63,698 nucleotides of DNA from an uncultured Acidobacteriota bacterium (lineage in GTDB: Bacteria > Acidobacteriota > Vicinamibacteria > Vicinamibacterales > CAVVIG01): positions 1 to 63,698 of the forward strand of contig CADEDC010000030.1 of NCBI GenBank assembly GCA_902825985.1. Direction: 5' to 3'. Position 1 is the stretch's first letter, and each line of letters starts with the position of its first letter. Shown piece by piece: positions 53,184 to 63,680 of this stretch. A program made the position numbers and the translations under genes. The notes under the pieces were generated by a model. The model worked only from the letters and a program-made list of their open reading frames with translations. It was not told the DNA's origin and searched no databases.

Positions 53184-55795
53184 CGAAGGCAGTCACGGTG
53201 GCGCCGGAACCCGGGCCCTCGCGGACGGCGATGTGCACGCATTGCGGGCAGCCAGTGCCGGCCGGACTCGTGCGGACGGCGGACGCCGAGCAGTTCTGCT
53301 GTACCGGCTGCCGGCAGGTCTACACGTTGGTCCGGGAATGGGGCTTCGGCCAGTTCTATCGCCTGGTCGACCAGCAGCAGGGCGGTCTCGAGCCGGCTCG
53401 CGTGTCGGGACGCAGCTTCGACGACTTCGACGATCCGCAGCTGCAGGCGACCGCCACCGACGTGCTCGGACCCGAACGGCGGCGCACCCGGCTGTACCTC
53501 GAGGGCGTCCACTGCGCCGCCTGTGTGTGGCTGGTCGAGAAACTGCCGGCCGTCCTTTCCGGCGTCGACGACGTCCGTCTGAACTATGGCAGCGCGGTCG
53601 CCGAGGTCACCTGGCGACCGGGTCGTACGCGGCTCTCGACGATCGGGCGCGCCCTCGACCGGCTCGGCTACACGCCGCACGTGCACCAGGCCGCGCGGCT
53701 GCAGGATGCCCGGCGGTCCGAGGATCGCGCGGCGCTGGCGCGGTTCGGCGTCGCCGTCGCCTGTGCCATGAACCTGATGTTCCTGTCCGGCGCCCTCTAC
53801 GCCGGCGCCGCCCAGGGGATGGCGTCGCCCTTCGAGCAGTTCTTCCGCTGGATGTCGCTGCTGGTGGCGGTGCCGGTGCTGACCTTCTCGGCGCGGCCGT
53901 TCTTCCGGACCGCGGCCGCCGGCCTGCGCGCCGGCGTCGTCCACATCGACCTGCCGATTGCCGTCGCGCTGGCGATCGCCTTTCTCGCCAGCGCGTCGAA
54001 CGTCACGATCGGCCGCGGTCCGATCTGGTTCGACTCGTTGGCCATGCTGGTGGCGGCCCTGCTCGGCGCCCGCCAGCTGCAGCGCAGCGCACAGCGTGCC
54101 GCCATCGAGCGCGCCGACAGCCTGCGAGGGGTCGCCTTCCTCGAGTTCGCACGCCGCCTCGACGGCGACGGCGCCGACGCGCCGTCGGTCGAGGTGCCGC
54201 TCACCGCCCTCGCGCCCGGCGACCGTGTCGAGGTGCGGAGCGGCGAACTCGTGCCGGTCGACGGCGTCGTCCTCGCCGGTGAGTCGTCGCTCGACAACGC
54301 GATCATCACCGGCGAATCGGTGGCGGTGCCGGTGCGGACCGGCGACCCGGTGCACGCCGGCGCCACCAATCTGGGCGCCCGGTTGCTGGTGCGGGTGGCG
54401 GCCGCGGGTGCCGGCACCCGCGTCGGGGCACTGCTTGCGGTGGTCCAGGAGGCGCTGTCGCGCAAGCCGGCGCTGCTGGAGACGACCGACGCCCTGGCCC
54501 GTCGCTTCGTGCAGACGCTGCTCGTCGTCGGGCTCGCGACGCTGGCGTTCGGATGGTGGCGCCACGGTCCGGACGTCGCCCTCACGCGGGTCGTGGCGCT
54601 GCTGGTGGTGTCGTGCCCGTGTGCGCTCGGCCTGTCGGTGCCGCTCGCGATGTCGGTGTCGATCATGCGGGCCGCCCGCGCCGGCATCTTCATCAAGAAT
54701 CCCGACGCCATCGCCCGGTTGCAGCAGGTTCGGACCATCGTCCTCGACAAGACGGGGACGGTGACCGAAGGGCACGCGAGTGTGGTGCGGTGGCACGGCA
54801 GCGCCGTGGCACTGCGCCTGGCGCGGACGCTCGAAGCCCAATCGTCGCACCGCGTCGCGCGCGCCTTCCAGCACACCGGCGAACTGGCGCGGCGGTCCGC
54901 GTCGGCGCGGCCTCCACTGCACCCGCTCCACCTCGTCCCCCATGTCGCCGACGTGATGGAGGTGCCGGGATTCGGCATCTCTGGTCGTCTCGACGGCCAC
55001 GAGGTGCACGTCGGCAGCTGGAAGTACCTGGCGGCGGTCGGCGCGACGCGCCGGGCGAACGACGGCCCGCACCTCGCCGGCGCCGACCTGCCGAGCGCCG
55101 CGGCGATCGACAGCACGGCGCGCACGCTGCTCGACGACGGCCTCAGCCCGGTCTTCGTGGCCGTCGACCGGCGGCCGGCCGGTGTCGCCGGCATCGGCGA
55201 CCGGCTTCGCCCCGACGCCCGCCGCACGGTCCAGCGGCTGCGCGACCGCGGCGTCCACGTCTGCCTCGCATCGGGCGATCACCCGGCCGTCGTCTCGCGC
55301 ATCGGCGTCGAACTCGGGCTGCCGGACGAGGACGTGCACGGCGGGCTCACCCCCGAAGCCAAGCGCGACTTCGTCGCCGGACTGGTTTCGGCGCGCCCCG
55401 ACGGCGGCGCGATCGTGATGGTCGGCGATGGCGTCAACGACGCGGCGGCGCTCGCGCTCGCCGACGTCGGCATCGCCGTGCAGGGTGGCATGGGCGCGAC
55501 GATGGTCGCGGCGGACATCGTGCTCACCCGAGACGGCGTGCGACCGCTGCTCGACATCCTCGATGGCGCCCGCCGGCTGCGCGGCGTCGTCCGCCGCAAC
55601 ATCGCCTTCTCGCTCCTCTACAACGCCGGCGCCTCGTCGCTGGCGCTCGCCGGGCTGGTCGGTCCGCTGCTCGCGGCGGTGCTGATGCCCCTCTCATCGC
55701 TCACCGTCGTCCTGTCGTCGTCGCTGAGCCCGACGTTCGCCACTCCGTCCGGCCGACCGGCGACCCGCTCGACCCGGGATCCGCTGGGGGCGTGA
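53180..55795 (+). CDS. ccoI: CcoI (FixI) copper-exporting P-type ATPase for cbb3 assembly
   Basis: An 871-residue P1B-1 pump. The N-terminal cysteine-rich segment (MCTHCGQ, then CCTGCRQVY) and an HMA domain with GVHCAAC near residue 110 are typical of FixI. CPC lies near residue 479 (SCPCALGLSVP), the phosphorylated Asp near 523 (DKTGTVTEG), and GDGVNDAAAL in the hinge. About eight membrane helices are present. It supplies copper to the CcoN active site. Unlike the ATPase at 8947, it has the classic CPC and N-terminal metal sites. It overlaps ccoH by 4 bp; ccoS starts 1 bp after its stop. Confidence 0.93.
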   Translation: MTKAVTVAPEPGPSRTAMCTHCGQPVPAGLVRTADAEQFCCTGCRQVYTLVREWGFGQFYRLVDQQQGGLEPARVSGRSFDDFDDPQLQATATDVLGPERRRTRLYLEGVHCAACVWLVEKLPAVLSGVDDVRLNYGSAVAEVTWRPGRTRLSTIGRALDRLGYTPHVHQAARLQDARRSEDRAALARFGVAVACAMNLMFLSGALYAGAAQGMASPFEQFFRWMSLLVAVPVLTFSARPFFRTAAAGLRAGVVHIDLPIAVALAIAFLASASNVTIGRGPIWFDSLAMLVAALLGARQLQRSAQRAAIERADSLRGVAFLEFARRLDGDGADAPSVEVPLTALAPGDRVEVRSGELVPVDGVVLAGESSLDNAIITGESVAVPVRTGDPVHAGATNLGARLLVRVAAAGAGTRVGALLAVVQEALSRKPALLETTDALARRFVQTLLVVGLATLAFGWWRHGPDVALTRVVALLVVSCPCALGLSVPLAMSVSIMRAARAGIFIKNPDAIARLQQVRTIVLDKTGTVTEGHASVVRWHGSAVALRLARTLEAQSSHRVARAFQHTGELARRSASARPPLHPLHLVPHVADVMEVPGFGISGRLDGHEVHVGSWKYLAAVGATRRANDGPHLAGADLPSAAAIDSTARTLLDDGLSPVFVAVDRRPAGVAGIGDRLRPDARRTVQRLRDRGVHVCLASGDHPAVVSRIGVELGLPDEDVHGGLTPEAKRDFVAGLVSARPDGGAIVMVGDGVNDAAALALADVGIAVQGGMGATMVAADIVLTRDGVRPLLDILDGARRLRGVVRRNIAFSLLYNAGASSLALAGLVGPLLAAVLMPLSSLTVVLSSSLSPTFATPSGRPATRSTRDPLGA

Positions 55796-55796
55796 G

Positions 55797-55997
55797 ATGG
55801 AGACCATCTTCGTGCTGCTGCCGCTCGCGCTGCTGATCGCCGCTATCGCCGTCGGGTTCTTCATCTGGGCCGCCACGACCGGCCAGTTCGACGACCTCGA
55901 CACGCCGGCGGTGCGCATGCTGTTCGACGACGAGGCGCCGGCCGGCGTCGGGCCATCGACGGATCCGGCCGTATCAGAAAAGGGAGTCCGCGAATGA
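55797..55997 (+). CDS. ccoS: CcoS cbb3 assembly protein
   Basis: A 66-residue protein with one N-terminal helix (about 3-25) and the CcoS signature GQFDDLDTPAVRMLFDD. CcoS is required to insert haem b and copper into CcoN. It starts 1 bp after ccoI and overlaps actA by 4 bp, linking the oxidase and alternative complex III gene sets. Confidence 0.9.
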   Translation: METIFVLLPLALLIAAIAVGFFIWAATTGQFDDLDTPAVRMLFDDEAPAGVGPSTDPAVSEKGVRE

Positions 55998-56617
55998 CCG
56001 GCAGGAGCCGCCGCGTCCGTGCCGCGGTCGTCGTCATCGGCCTGCTGCTGACGGCGGCGCTCGGCTACGCATTCAGCAACGTCCGCAAGGGCTACGCGCC
56101 CCGGCAGCCCATCCCCTTCTCGCACAAGCGCATGGCCGGCGCGCCGCTGCTGCAGGCCAATGCCGCCGGCGAGCCGGTGAACGTCGGCGGTTTCGGCATC
56201 CCGTGCGTCTACTGCCACACGATGCCCTACAAGGGCCGGCACTCGACGCTGCCGTCGACGGCCGTGTGCATGAACTGCCACTCGACGGTGGGGTTGAACA
56301 AGGAATGGGTGCTGCGGCTGAAGGAGTACTGGGATCGCGGCGAACCGATCCCGTGGGTGAAGGTGCACGACCTGCCCGACTTCGTCTACTTCGACCACTC
56401 GGTCCACCTCACCGCGAAGAACGAGCGGGGCGAACCGAAGCTGCCGGTCGTCGAAGAGCAGGGCAAGCGGATGCCGCCGTGCCAGACCTGCCACGGCAAG
56501 GTCGATCAGATGGAGATCGTCTCGGTGCAGCACAGCTTCAACATGCAATGGTGCCTGGATTGCCACCGCAAGCCCGAGATGCGCGCCTCGACCGACTGTG
56601 TGGCCTGTCACCGGTAG
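55994..56617 (+). CDS. actA: Alternative complex III subunit ActA, pentahaem cytochrome c
   Basis: A 207-residue membrane-anchored cytochrome. A helix at about 10-27 is followed by five CxxCH haem sites: CVYCH, CMNCH, CQTCH, CLDCH and CVACH. ActA relays electrons from the ActB iron-sulfur clusters toward ActE and the oxidase. Haem-axial histidines are frequent (FSHKRM, FDHSVH). The start overlaps ccoS by 4 bp; the next gene follows after 10 bp. Confidence 0.93.
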   Translation: MTGRSRRVRAAVVVIGLLLTAALGYAFSNVRKGYAPRQPIPFSHKRMAGAPLLQANAAGEPVNVGGFGIPCVYCHTMPYKGRHSTLPSTAVCMNCHSTVGLNKEWVLRLKEYWDRGEPIPWVKVHDLPDFVYFDHSVHLTAKNERGEPKLPVVEEQGKRMPPCQTCHGKVDQMEIVSVQHSFNMQWCLDCHRKPEMRASTDCVACHR

Positions 56618-56627
56618 GGGTACGACT

Positions 56628-59600
56628 ATGAATGCACACGAACCCACGACGGCGCCCGACGAAGTCCGGATGGAGCGGCGCGAGTTCCTCCGCCTGTCCA
56701 GTGCCGCAGCCGCAGCGGCGGCGCTGGCCGGCACGGCGTGCCAGGTGCCGCCCGAGACCGCGGTGCCGTTCAGCGACATGCCCGAGAACCTCGTCGACGG
56801 CATGGGCAGGGCGCGCTACTTCCACACCGTGCTCGACGGCACGCCCGTGCTCGTCCGGACGCGCGAGGGCCGGCCCATCCTCGTGGCGCCGCGCGACCAG
56901 GAGACCAGCGGCCGCGGCCTGACCGTCCGCCACCAGGCGGCGCTGATGGACCTGTACGATCCGGATCGCGCCACCGGTCCGCTCGCGCTCCGCCGCCGGC
57001 CCGACACTGCGACGCCGCTCTCCTGGAACGCGGTGTCGGTGGATGTCGTCGCCCGACTGAGGTCGTCGGGTGCCAGGGCTGTTCTGCTCACCGGGCCGGT
57101 GCCTGGCCCCGCCGTCGCCGCCGCCATCGCGGCGCTGCGCGACCGGTGCGGCCTGCGTCACGTCACCTGGACTCCAATTGCGGCCGACGCCGCCGTCGCC
57201 GCCTGGTCGCAGGCGTTCGGAGGCCCGGAGGTGGCGCGGCCGAGGCTCGCCGAGGCCGACGTCATCCTCGGACTCGGGGCCGAGTTCCTCGATGACCCGA
57301 GCGGCGGGCTGGATCGCGACTTCGCATCGCGCCGGTCCCCGGACGGCGCCGACCGGCCCGACGGCCGGCCGACGATGAGCCGGTTCGTCCAGATCGAGGG
57401 CCGGTTGTCGCTGACCGGCGCAAATGCCGACGCGCGGATCCGCGTCCGCGACTCGCACCTCGCCAGCGTCGCCTGTGCGCTCGCGCACGAGCTCGTCGTG
57501 GTCCGCGGCCTCGGGCCGCTCGCCGGCGATGCGGCGGCGGCGCAGGCGCTGGCGCCGTTCACGATCGCCGCGGTGGCCGCTGCCACCGGCGTGCCGGGCG
57601 ACGCGCTCGAGGGACTGGCGGCGGAACTGCAGCGGGCGGCGGGCCGCGCGCTGGTGCTGGCCGGCGGGTCGGCCAGCAGCTCGGCGTCGGGTGTCGCGCT
57701 CGAAGCCGCGACGCTCGTGTTGAACGCCACCCTCGGCGCCTTCGACGCCGGGCTCTTCGACGACACCGGCGCGACCGTGCCTGATGCCAGCGGCGTCGAC
57801 GGCCTCGTCGCCCTCGCGGACGATCTCCGCGCCGGCGCGATCGAGATGCTGATCGTCGCTGGCGCGAACCCGGTGTACGACGCCCCCGGCGCGCTGCCTG
57901 GCGGATCGTTCGCCGACGCACTCGCGAAGGCGCCGTTCATCGTCTCGCTGAACGACCGGGTCGACGAGACCAGCGCGCTCGCCGACGTGCTGGCCCCGGT
58001 GAGCCATCCGTTCGAGAGCTGGAGCGATGCGGCGCTGCCCGGCGGCGCCGCCGCCATCCAGCAGCCGGTCATCCAGCCGCTGGCAGACACCCGCGGCCTG
58101 CTCGACCTGCTCGTCGACTGGGCCGCGGCGTTCGGCGATCCGGCATCGGCGGCGGCGGTCGCGGCGGCCGTGCGTCCGGTGACTCCGCCGCCGGCCGCGA
58201 CCGCCGAGCGGTTGCCGAGCCCGAGTCTCGCGTGGCACTACCTGCGTGCCGCATGGGCGGTGCGGCTTGGCGCCGATGCCGGCACGCCGGCGTTCGACGC
58301 GGCCTGGAACCAACTGCTGCGCGCCGGTTCGTGGCAGCCGTCTGCCCGCGACGCCGGACCCCGAGCCGTCGACCCGAAGGTGCTGGCGCTTCTCGGCGCC
58401 GCACCGCCGCCGCCGACCGCGCCGGCGGCGGTGGAACTGCAGCTGTATCCGCACCTCGCTCTGGGCGACGGCCGTCACGGCAACAACGGCTGGCTGCACG
58501 AACTGCCGGATCCGGTGACCCGCATCACCTGGGGCGGCGCGTTGTCGATCGCCCCTCGGCGCTTCGACGAGATGGGTCTCGCCAACGGCGACCTCGTCGA
58601 AGTCGACACCGGCCACGGCACGCTCGTCGCACCGGCCTACCGCCACGCCGGCATGCACCACGACCAGGTGGCGCTGCCGCTCGGCCTGGGTCGCACCGGT
58701 TGCGGGCCGATCGGCGCGAACATCGGCCAGAACGCTTTTCCGCTCCGCCAGAACGCGAACGGCCGGCTCATCGCCGCCGGGCTGCCGGTCACCCTCAGAC
58801 GTGTCGACGGCCACGATCGCCTGGCCATCGGCCAGGGTTCGGAGGTGCTCGATCGGGAGAGCCGTCCGCTCGTGCCGGCGACCACGCTGACGGCGTTCGA
58901 AGCCGATGCCGCTGCCGGCACCCGGCAGGTGGCAGGCGGTGCCTCGGCGTGGCCCGAGCACCCGTACCCGAACGCCCGCTGGGCGATGGCCATCGACCTC
59001 AGCCGGTGCACCGGTTGCGCCAAGTGCGTCGTCGGCTGCCAGGCCGAGAACAACATCCCGATCGTCGGTCGACACGGCATGCTCGACGGTCGGCCGATGG
59101 CGTGGATCCGGATCGATCGCTACTACGATGCGCCGCCGCGGGACGGCGGTTGGGATGCCGCGGTGTGGGACGGCCCGCTCGAGGTCGTCGAAGAGCCGCA
59201 GGCGCTGTTCGAGCCGATGCTGTGCCAGCACTGCGAGAACGCGCCGTGCGAGACCGTCTGCCCGTTCTCGGCGACGATGCACAGCGCCGACGGGTTGAAT
59301 CAGCAAATCTACAACCGCTGCGTCGGCACGCGGTATTGCGCCAACAACTGTCCCTTCAAGGTGCGCCGGTTCAACTACTGGGAGATGAGCAAGCGCCAGG
59401 AGAGCACGTTCTTCCGCTGGCTGGTGCCCAGGATCGCCGCCAACGCGGAGCTGAACACGCGACCGCCGATGCAGTTGAAGAACAACCCGGAGGTGACGGT
59501 GCGAAGCCGCGGGGTCATGGAGAAGTGTTCCTTCTGCGTGCAGCGCATCAGGCTGGCGCGCGCCGAGGCCATCCGTGCGGGCGCCAGTCCCGACACGCTG

Positions 59601-59792
59601 CCGGACGGCGCCGTGGTGCCGGCCTGCATGGAAGCGTGTTCGACGAAGGCCATCACGTTCGGCGACATCCACGCGCCCGGATCGCGCGTCGCGGCGCAGG
59701 CGTCGAGTCCGCGCGCCATGCGTCTGCTCGAATCGGTCGGCGTCAAGCCGGCGATCTCCTACCTGACGAAGGTGCGCAATGACAAGGCCTGA
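56628..59792 (+). CDS. actB: Alternative complex III subunit ActB, molybdopterin-oxidoreductase-like iron-sulfur protein
   Basis: A 1054-residue periplasmic protein. A twin-arginine motif (RREFL) is followed by a hydrophobic stretch and a lipobox-like AGTAC, so a Tat-exported lipoprotein. The first about 720 residues form a molybdopterin-oxidoreductase fold that in ActB proteins carries no molybdenum cofactor. The last about 270 residues hold the ferredoxin-like clusters: [37 protein letters not shown] and CSFCVQRI with CMEAC. It passes electrons from quinol oxidation in ActC/ActF to ActA. The ATG at 56628 gives the Tat signal. It overlaps actC by 14 bp. Confidence 0.93.
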   Translation: MNAHEPTTAPDEVRMERREFLRLSSAAAAAAALAGTACQVPPETAVPFSDMPENLVDGMGRARYFHTVLDGTPVLVRTREGRPILVAPRDQETSGRGLTVRHQAALMDLYDPDRATGPLALRRRPDTATPLSWNAVSVDVVARLRSSGARAVLLTGPVPGPAVAAAIAALRDRCGLRHVTWTPIAADAAVAAWSQAFGGPEVARPRLAEADVILGLGAEFLDDPSGGLDRDFASRRSPDGADRPDGRPTMSRFVQIEGRLSLTGANADARIRVRDSHLASVACALAHELVVVRGLGPLAGDAAAAQALAPFTIAAVAAATGVPGDALEGLAAELQRAAGRALVLAGGSASSSASGVALEAATLVLNATLGAFDAGLFDDTGATVPDASGVDGLVALADDLRAGAIEMLIVAGANPVYDAPGALPGGSFADALAKAPFIVSLNDRVDETSALADVLAPVSHPFESWSDAALPGGAAAIQQPVIQPLADTRGLLDLLVDWAAAFGDPASAAAVAAAVRPVTPPPAATAERLPSPSLAWHYLRAAWAVRLGADAGTPAFDAAWNQLLRAGSWQPSARDAGPRAVDPKVLALLGAAPPPPTAPAAVELQLYPHLALGDGRHGNNGWLHELPDPVTRITWGGALSIAPRRFDEMGLANGDLVEVDTGHGTLVAPAYRHAGMHHDQVALPLGLGRTGCGPIGANIGQNAFPLRQNANGRLIAAGLPVTLRRVDGHDRLAIGQGSEVLDRESRPLVPATTLTAFEADAAAGTRQVAGGASAWPEHPYPNARWAMAIDLSRCTGCAKCVVGCQAENNIPIVGRHGMLDGRPMAWIRIDRYYDAPPRDGGWDAAVWDGPLEVVEEPQALFEPMLCQHCENAPCETVCPFSATMHSADGLNQQIYNRCVGTRYCANNCPFKVRRFNYWEMSKRQESTFFRWLVPRIAANAELNTRPPMQLKNNPEVTVRSRGVMEKCSFCVQRIRLARAEAIRAGASPDTLPDGAVVPACMEACSTKAITFGDIHAPGSRVAAQASSPRAMRLLESVGVKPAISYLTKVRNDKA

Positions 59793-61290
59793 CCTGAGTC
59801 CGTACGCCACGGTCATGGACGACAGCCAGCTCACCGGCCGTCCCATCGTCGTCCCCGGCGCCGGACCGTACGGCGGCGATCTGGAACTGCCAGAGCCGCT
59901 GGTGACCGGCGCCAAGACGTGGGCCGACGTCGACCGCGACATCTGCATGCATGCCGAGCAGTTTCCGACGCGGCGCTGGTGGTTGGCCTTCGGCGTCGCG
60001 CTGGCGTTCCTCGGCCTGCTGGGGTTCGCGCTGATGACGCTGTTCTACGCCGGCATGGGCATCCTCGGCGTGAACCAGCCGGTGAGCTGGGGCTCGTTCA
60101 TCATCAACTTCGTCTTCTGGATCGGCATCGGGCACGCCGGCACGCTCATCTCCGCCGTGCTCTACCTGTTCCGCCAGCAGTGGCGCACCGGCATCAACCG
60201 TGCGGCCGAAGCGATGACGCTGTTCGCGGTGTGCTGCGCCGGCCTCTTCCCGGTCATCCACCTCGGGCGGGCGTGGTTCGCCTACTGGCTCGTGCCCTAC
60301 CCGAATGCGCGCGGGCCGCTCTGGGTGAACTTCAACTCGCCGCTGGCGTGGGACCTGTTCGCGATCTCCACCTACGGCCTGGTGTCGCTGACCTTCTGGT
60401 ACATGGGTCTGCTGCCCGACCTGGCGACCGTGCGCGATCGCGCGACCCACCCGTGGCGCCGGCGGCTCTACAACGCCCTGAGCTTCGGGTGGACCGGCTC
60501 GCAGCGCGCCTGGCGCCATTACGAGTCGGCCTACATGGTGCTGGCGGCGCTCGCGACGCCGCTGGTCTTCTCGGTGCACACCATCGTGTCGTTCGACTTC
60601 GCCACGTCGGTCATGCCCGGCTGGCACACGACGATCTTCCCGCCCTACTTCGTCATCGGCGCCATCTTCTCGGGCTTCGCGATGGTCATCACGCTCATGA
60701 CCTTCATGCGCGGCTACTTCGGGATGACCCACTACATCACCCTGAACCACATGGAGAACATGGCGAAGATCCTCATGCTCACCGGCATGCTGGTCGGCTT
60801 CGCCTACTGCACCGAGTTCTTCATGGCCTGGTACTCGGCCAGCGCATGGGAGGGATTCGTCTTCAGGAACCGTGCCTTCGGTCCGTACGGCTGGGCCTAC
60901 GCCCTCATGTTCACCTGCAATGCCATCGTGCCGCAGCTGTTCTGGGTGAAGGCGATGCGGCGCAACACCCTGGTGCTCTTCGTCGTCTCGATCCTGGTGA
61001 ACGTCGGCATGTGGTTCGAACGCTACGTCATCGTCGTGACGTCGCTGCACCGCGACTACCTGCCGTCGTCGTGGGGGATGTACGCGCTGACGTTCTGGGA
61101 CTACGCGTTCCTGCTCGGGTCCTTCGGGCTCTTCTTCACGCTGTTCCTCCTCTTCGTGCGCGTGCTGCCGGTCGTCGCGATCTCGGAGGTGAAGGGTGTG
61201 ATGGACCCGCAGGTCGCCCGCGGCGTGCCGCGGCCGACAGCCGTTGCCGCGACCGTGCCGGCGGTGCCGGCGGCGGCGCAGGGGGTGTGA
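59779..61290 (+). CDS. actC: Alternative complex III subunit ActC, NrfD/PsrC-like quinone-binding membrane protein
   Basis: A 503-residue protein with about ten helices of the NrfD/PsrC type ([40 protein letters not shown]). The GIGHAGT and [17 protein letters not shown] segments carry the quinol-site His/Arg residues of the family. It oxidises menaquinol or ubiquinol and couples this to proton movement. It overlaps actB by 14 bp, and actD begins 4 bp after its stop. Confidence 0.93.
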   Translation: MTRPDLSPYATVMDDSQLTGRPIVVPGAGPYGGDLELPEPLVTGAKTWADVDRDICMHAEQFPTRRWWLAFGVALAFLGLLGFALMTLFYAGMGILGVNQPVSWGSFIINFVFWIGIGHAGTLISAVLYLFRQQWRTGINRAAEAMTLFAVCCAGLFPVIHLGRAWFAYWLVPYPNARGPLWVNFNSPLAWDLFAISTYGLVSLTFWYMGLLPDLATVRDRATHPWRRRLYNALSFGWTGSQRAWRHYESAYMVLAALATPLVFSVHTIVSFDFATSVMPGWHTTIFPPYFVIGAIFSGFAMVITLMTFMRGYFGMTHYITLNHMENMAKILMLTGMLVGFAYCTEFFMAWYSASAWEGFVFRNRAFGPYGWAYALMFTCNAIVPQLFWVKAMRRNTLVLFVVSILVNVGMWFERYVIVVTSLHRDYLPSSWGMYALTFWDYAFLLGSFGLFFTLFLLFVRVLPVVAISEVKGVMDPQVARGVPRPTAVAATVPAVPAAAQGV

Positions 61291-61294
61291 CGCC

Positions 61295-61840
61295 ATGAAG
61301 CCGACATCCAGCACCGGCGTGCTCGGTGACTTCTACCTGCCCGGCGATGCGCTGGCCGCCGCCGCGCGCGTCCGCGCCGCCGGGTGGACGCACTTCGACA
61401 TGCTGACGCCGTTTCCCGTCCACGGCATGGAAGACGCCATGGGCCAGGGCCGCTCCTGGATTCCATGGGTCACGGCCGGCCTCGCGCTGTTCGGCGTCGC
61501 GTTCGCGCAGCTGCTGCAGAACTACGTGATGGTGTGGGACTGGCCGATGAACTTCGGCGGCAAGCCGCACGCCGCCTGGCCTTCGTTCGTACCGATCACG
61601 TTCGAGCTGATGGTGCTGTGCGCCGCCATCGGCAGCGCGATTGTCGCCATCGTCGCCGGCAAGCGGCAGGCGGTGCCGCCGCCGCCGCTGGTGCGAACCG
61701 GCGCCACGGTCGACCGCTTCGTGCTCTGGATATCGGCCACCGATCCGAAGTGGCAGGCCGCCGAGGTGCAGGCGTTCGTCCGCTCGCTCGGCGCCGACGA
61801 CGTTCGGCTGGTCGACGCGAAAGGAGGCGCCGATGCGTAG
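61295..61840 (+). CDS. actD: Alternative complex III subunit ActD (DUF3341)
   Basis: A 181-residue membrane subunit. The DUF3341 opening STGVLGDFYLPGDALAAAAR and DMLTPFPVHGM is followed by two helices (IPWVTAGLALFGVAFAQLLQ; ITFELMVLCAAIGSAIVAIV) and a short cytosolic tail. ActD has no cofactor and helps stabilise the complex. It overlaps actE by 8 bp. Confidence 0.9.
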   Translation: MKPTSSTGVLGDFYLPGDALAAAARVRAAGWTHFDMLTPFPVHGMEDAMGQGRSWIPWVTAGLALFGVAFAQLLQNYVMVWDWPMNFGGKPHAAWPSFVPITFELMVLCAAIGSAIVAIVAGKRQAVPPPPLVRTGATVDRFVLWISATDPKWQAAEVQAFVRSLGADDVRLVDAKGGADA

Positions 61841-62468
61841 CCCGTTGCGCACCGGTCACGCGCCGCAGCGGCCCGGCCGGCGGTCGGCCCGGCTCGTCGT
61901 GCTATGGCTGGCCGTCGCGGCCTCGGCATGCGATCTCGGGCTGCCCGCCGGTCGCGCACCGCACGTCGAGGGCAACCGCCTCGACATGATGGATCAGCCG
62001 AAGCCGAAACCTCAGCGGGCCGAGATCTCCGGCGGCGTCGCGGCCGGCTCGCTGATGCCGCCGCCCGGCGCCGTGGCGGTCGACGAACTGCCGTATCCAT
62101 TCACCCAGGCGCAGGCTGCCGAGGCCGGTCAGGCCCTGCGGAATCCGTTGCCGCACACGCCGGAGGTGATCGCCCACGGCGCGTTCGTCTACGACAACGT
62201 CTGTATCACCTGCCACGGTCCGCGCGGCGCCGGTGACGGCACGCTCACGCTGCTGTTCCCGAAGCCGCCGAGCCTGATGACGCAGCGGGTGCGCGACTGG
62301 CCGGACGGCGAAATCTTCCACCGGCCGATGCGTGGGCAGGGGTCGATGCCCAGTCACGCACGGCAGCTGGACGCCCGCGACATCTGGTCGGTGGTGCACT
62401 ACATCCGGCAGATGCAATCCGAGGAGCCCGTGGCGCCGCCAGCCGCCGCGCCGGGAGGCAGAACATGA
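61833..62468 (+). CDS. actE: Alternative complex III subunit ActE, monohaem cytochrome c lipoprotein
   Basis: A 211-residue cytochrome with a lipoprotein signal (LAVAASAC, Cys near residue 33) and one haem site CITCH near residue 126, with Met ligand candidates in PMRGQGSMPSH. It donates electrons out of the complex, probably to CcoO/CcoP. A perfect AAGGAGG precedes the ATG inside actD. It overlaps actF by 4 bp. Confidence 0.92.
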   Translation: MRSPLRTGHAPQRPGRRSARLVVLWLAVAASACDLGLPAGRAPHVEGNRLDMMDQPKPKPQRAEISGGVAAGSLMPPPGAVAVDELPYPFTQAQAAEAGQALRNPLPHTPEVIAHGAFVYDNVCITCHGPRGAGDGTLTLLFPKPPSLMTQRVRDWPDGEIFHRPMRGQGSMPSHARQLDARDIWSVVHYIRQMQSEEPVAPPAAAPGGRT

Positions 62469-63679
62469 GCCACGCACACCTCCACACCCTTCCCGAAGCG
62501 CCGGCGCGGGTCGGCCTGCCCTCCCTGGTGAAGGGGCTCGCCTTCGGTGGCGTGATCGTTGGCGGCGCCGGGCTCGCCTGGGCGTTCGCCGCCGGCGAAC
62601 TGGCGCTCGCCTGGAGCACGTATCTCATCGGCGCGTTCTTCGCGCTCGGACTCGCGGTGTTCGGGCTGGCCTGGATCGCCATGCTCAATCTCGCCGGCGG
62701 CACCTGGGCGGTGACGATGCGCCGCGTACCGGAGGCGATGACCGCCTGGCTGGTGCCCGGCGGCGTGCTCGCGCTGCTCGTCCTGCCGGGCGCCGGCTCG
62801 CTCTACCAGTGGGCGCACGTCGACGTCGTCGCCGCCGATGCCGTGCTGGCTCACAAGGCGGCGTTTCTGAACCTGCCGATGTTCGCCGCGTTCGCGGCGG
62901 CAAGCGTGCTGCTCTGGGTCGTGTTCGCCGCCCGCATGGTTGGCGCGTCGCGGCGGCAGGATCGCGAGGGCGGCATCCGCCTCACCCGCTCGAACCGGGC
63001 GATGTCGGCGCTGTTCCTGGTGGTGTTTGCCATCACCTTCAGCATCGTCAGCTTCTACTTCCTGCTGTCGCTCGATGCGCACTGGTTCTCGACGATGTTC
63101 GCGGTGCTGGTGTTCACGGACATCTCGCAGACCGGCACGGCGTTCGTCACCCTGGCGGCCGCGTTGCTGGTGGGCGCGGGGGCCTTGAAGGGCTTCCTGA
63201 ACGAGCACCATCTCCACGGCATCGGGAAGATGCTGTTCGCGTGGACCGGGTTCTGGGCCTACATCTACTTCTGTCAGTTCATGCTCATCTGGTACGCGAA
63301 CCTTCCGGAGGAGACCGCCTACTTCCTGCGCCGCACCGACCACGGCTGGATGCCGTACCTGCTGTTGCTGCCGGTGCTGAAGTTCGCACTGCCGTTCCTG
63401 TTGCTGCTGCCGCGTGACGCCAAGCGCAAACCGGCGCGGCTCGTGCCGGTGGCGGTCCTCGTCCTGTTCGCACAGTTCTGGGAGCTGTTCCTCATGGTGG
63501 CGCCGGCAATCGGCCACGGCGACGCGGTTGCGCACGCGCACCTGCCGGTCGTGGAGCTGGCCGGCACGCTCGGCTTCATCGGCCTCTTCACGCTCGTCTT
63601 CGGGTGGGCGCTGCAGCGGCACGATCCGGTGCCGCTGAAGGACCCGGGCCTGGCTGACTGCCTGGGGTATCGCTCGTAG
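62465..63679 (+). CDS. actF: Alternative complex III subunit ActF, NrfD-like membrane protein
   Basis: A 404-residue protein with about ten helices, homologous to ActC (LVKGLAFGGVIVGGAGLAWA, WTGFWAYIYFCQFMLIWYAN). It is the second quinone-module subunit of alternative complex III. The family-typical FWAYIYFCQFMLIWYAN segment and the ending KDPGLADCLGYRS support an intact C terminus. It is the last gene of the array in this window; a G-rich repeat follows the stop at once. Confidence 0.92.
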   Translation: MSHAHLHTLPEAPARVGLPSLVKGLAFGGVIVGGAGLAWAFAAGELALAWSTYLIGAFFALGLAVFGLAWIAMLNLAGGTWAVTMRRVPEAMTAWLVPGGVLALLVLPGAGSLYQWAHVDVVAADAVLAHKAAFLNLPMFAAFAAASVLLWVVFAARMVGASRRQDREGGIRLTRSNRAMSALFLVVFAITFSIVSFYFLLSLDAHWFSTMFAVLVFTDISQTGTAFVTLAAALLVGAGALKGFLNEHHLHGIGKMLFAWTGFWAYIYFCQFMLIWYANLPEETAYFLRRTDHGWMPYLLLLPVLKFALPFLLLLPRDAKRKPARLVPVAVLVLFAQFWELFLMVAPAIGHGDAVAHAHLPVVELAGTLGFIGLFTLVFGWALQRHDPVPLKDPGLADCLGYRS

Positions 63680-63680
63680 T

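Noticed and set aside
56538..59948. A 1136-codon antisense frame opposite actB
   Set aside because: Same GC-shadow effect; actB is securely identified on the other strand.
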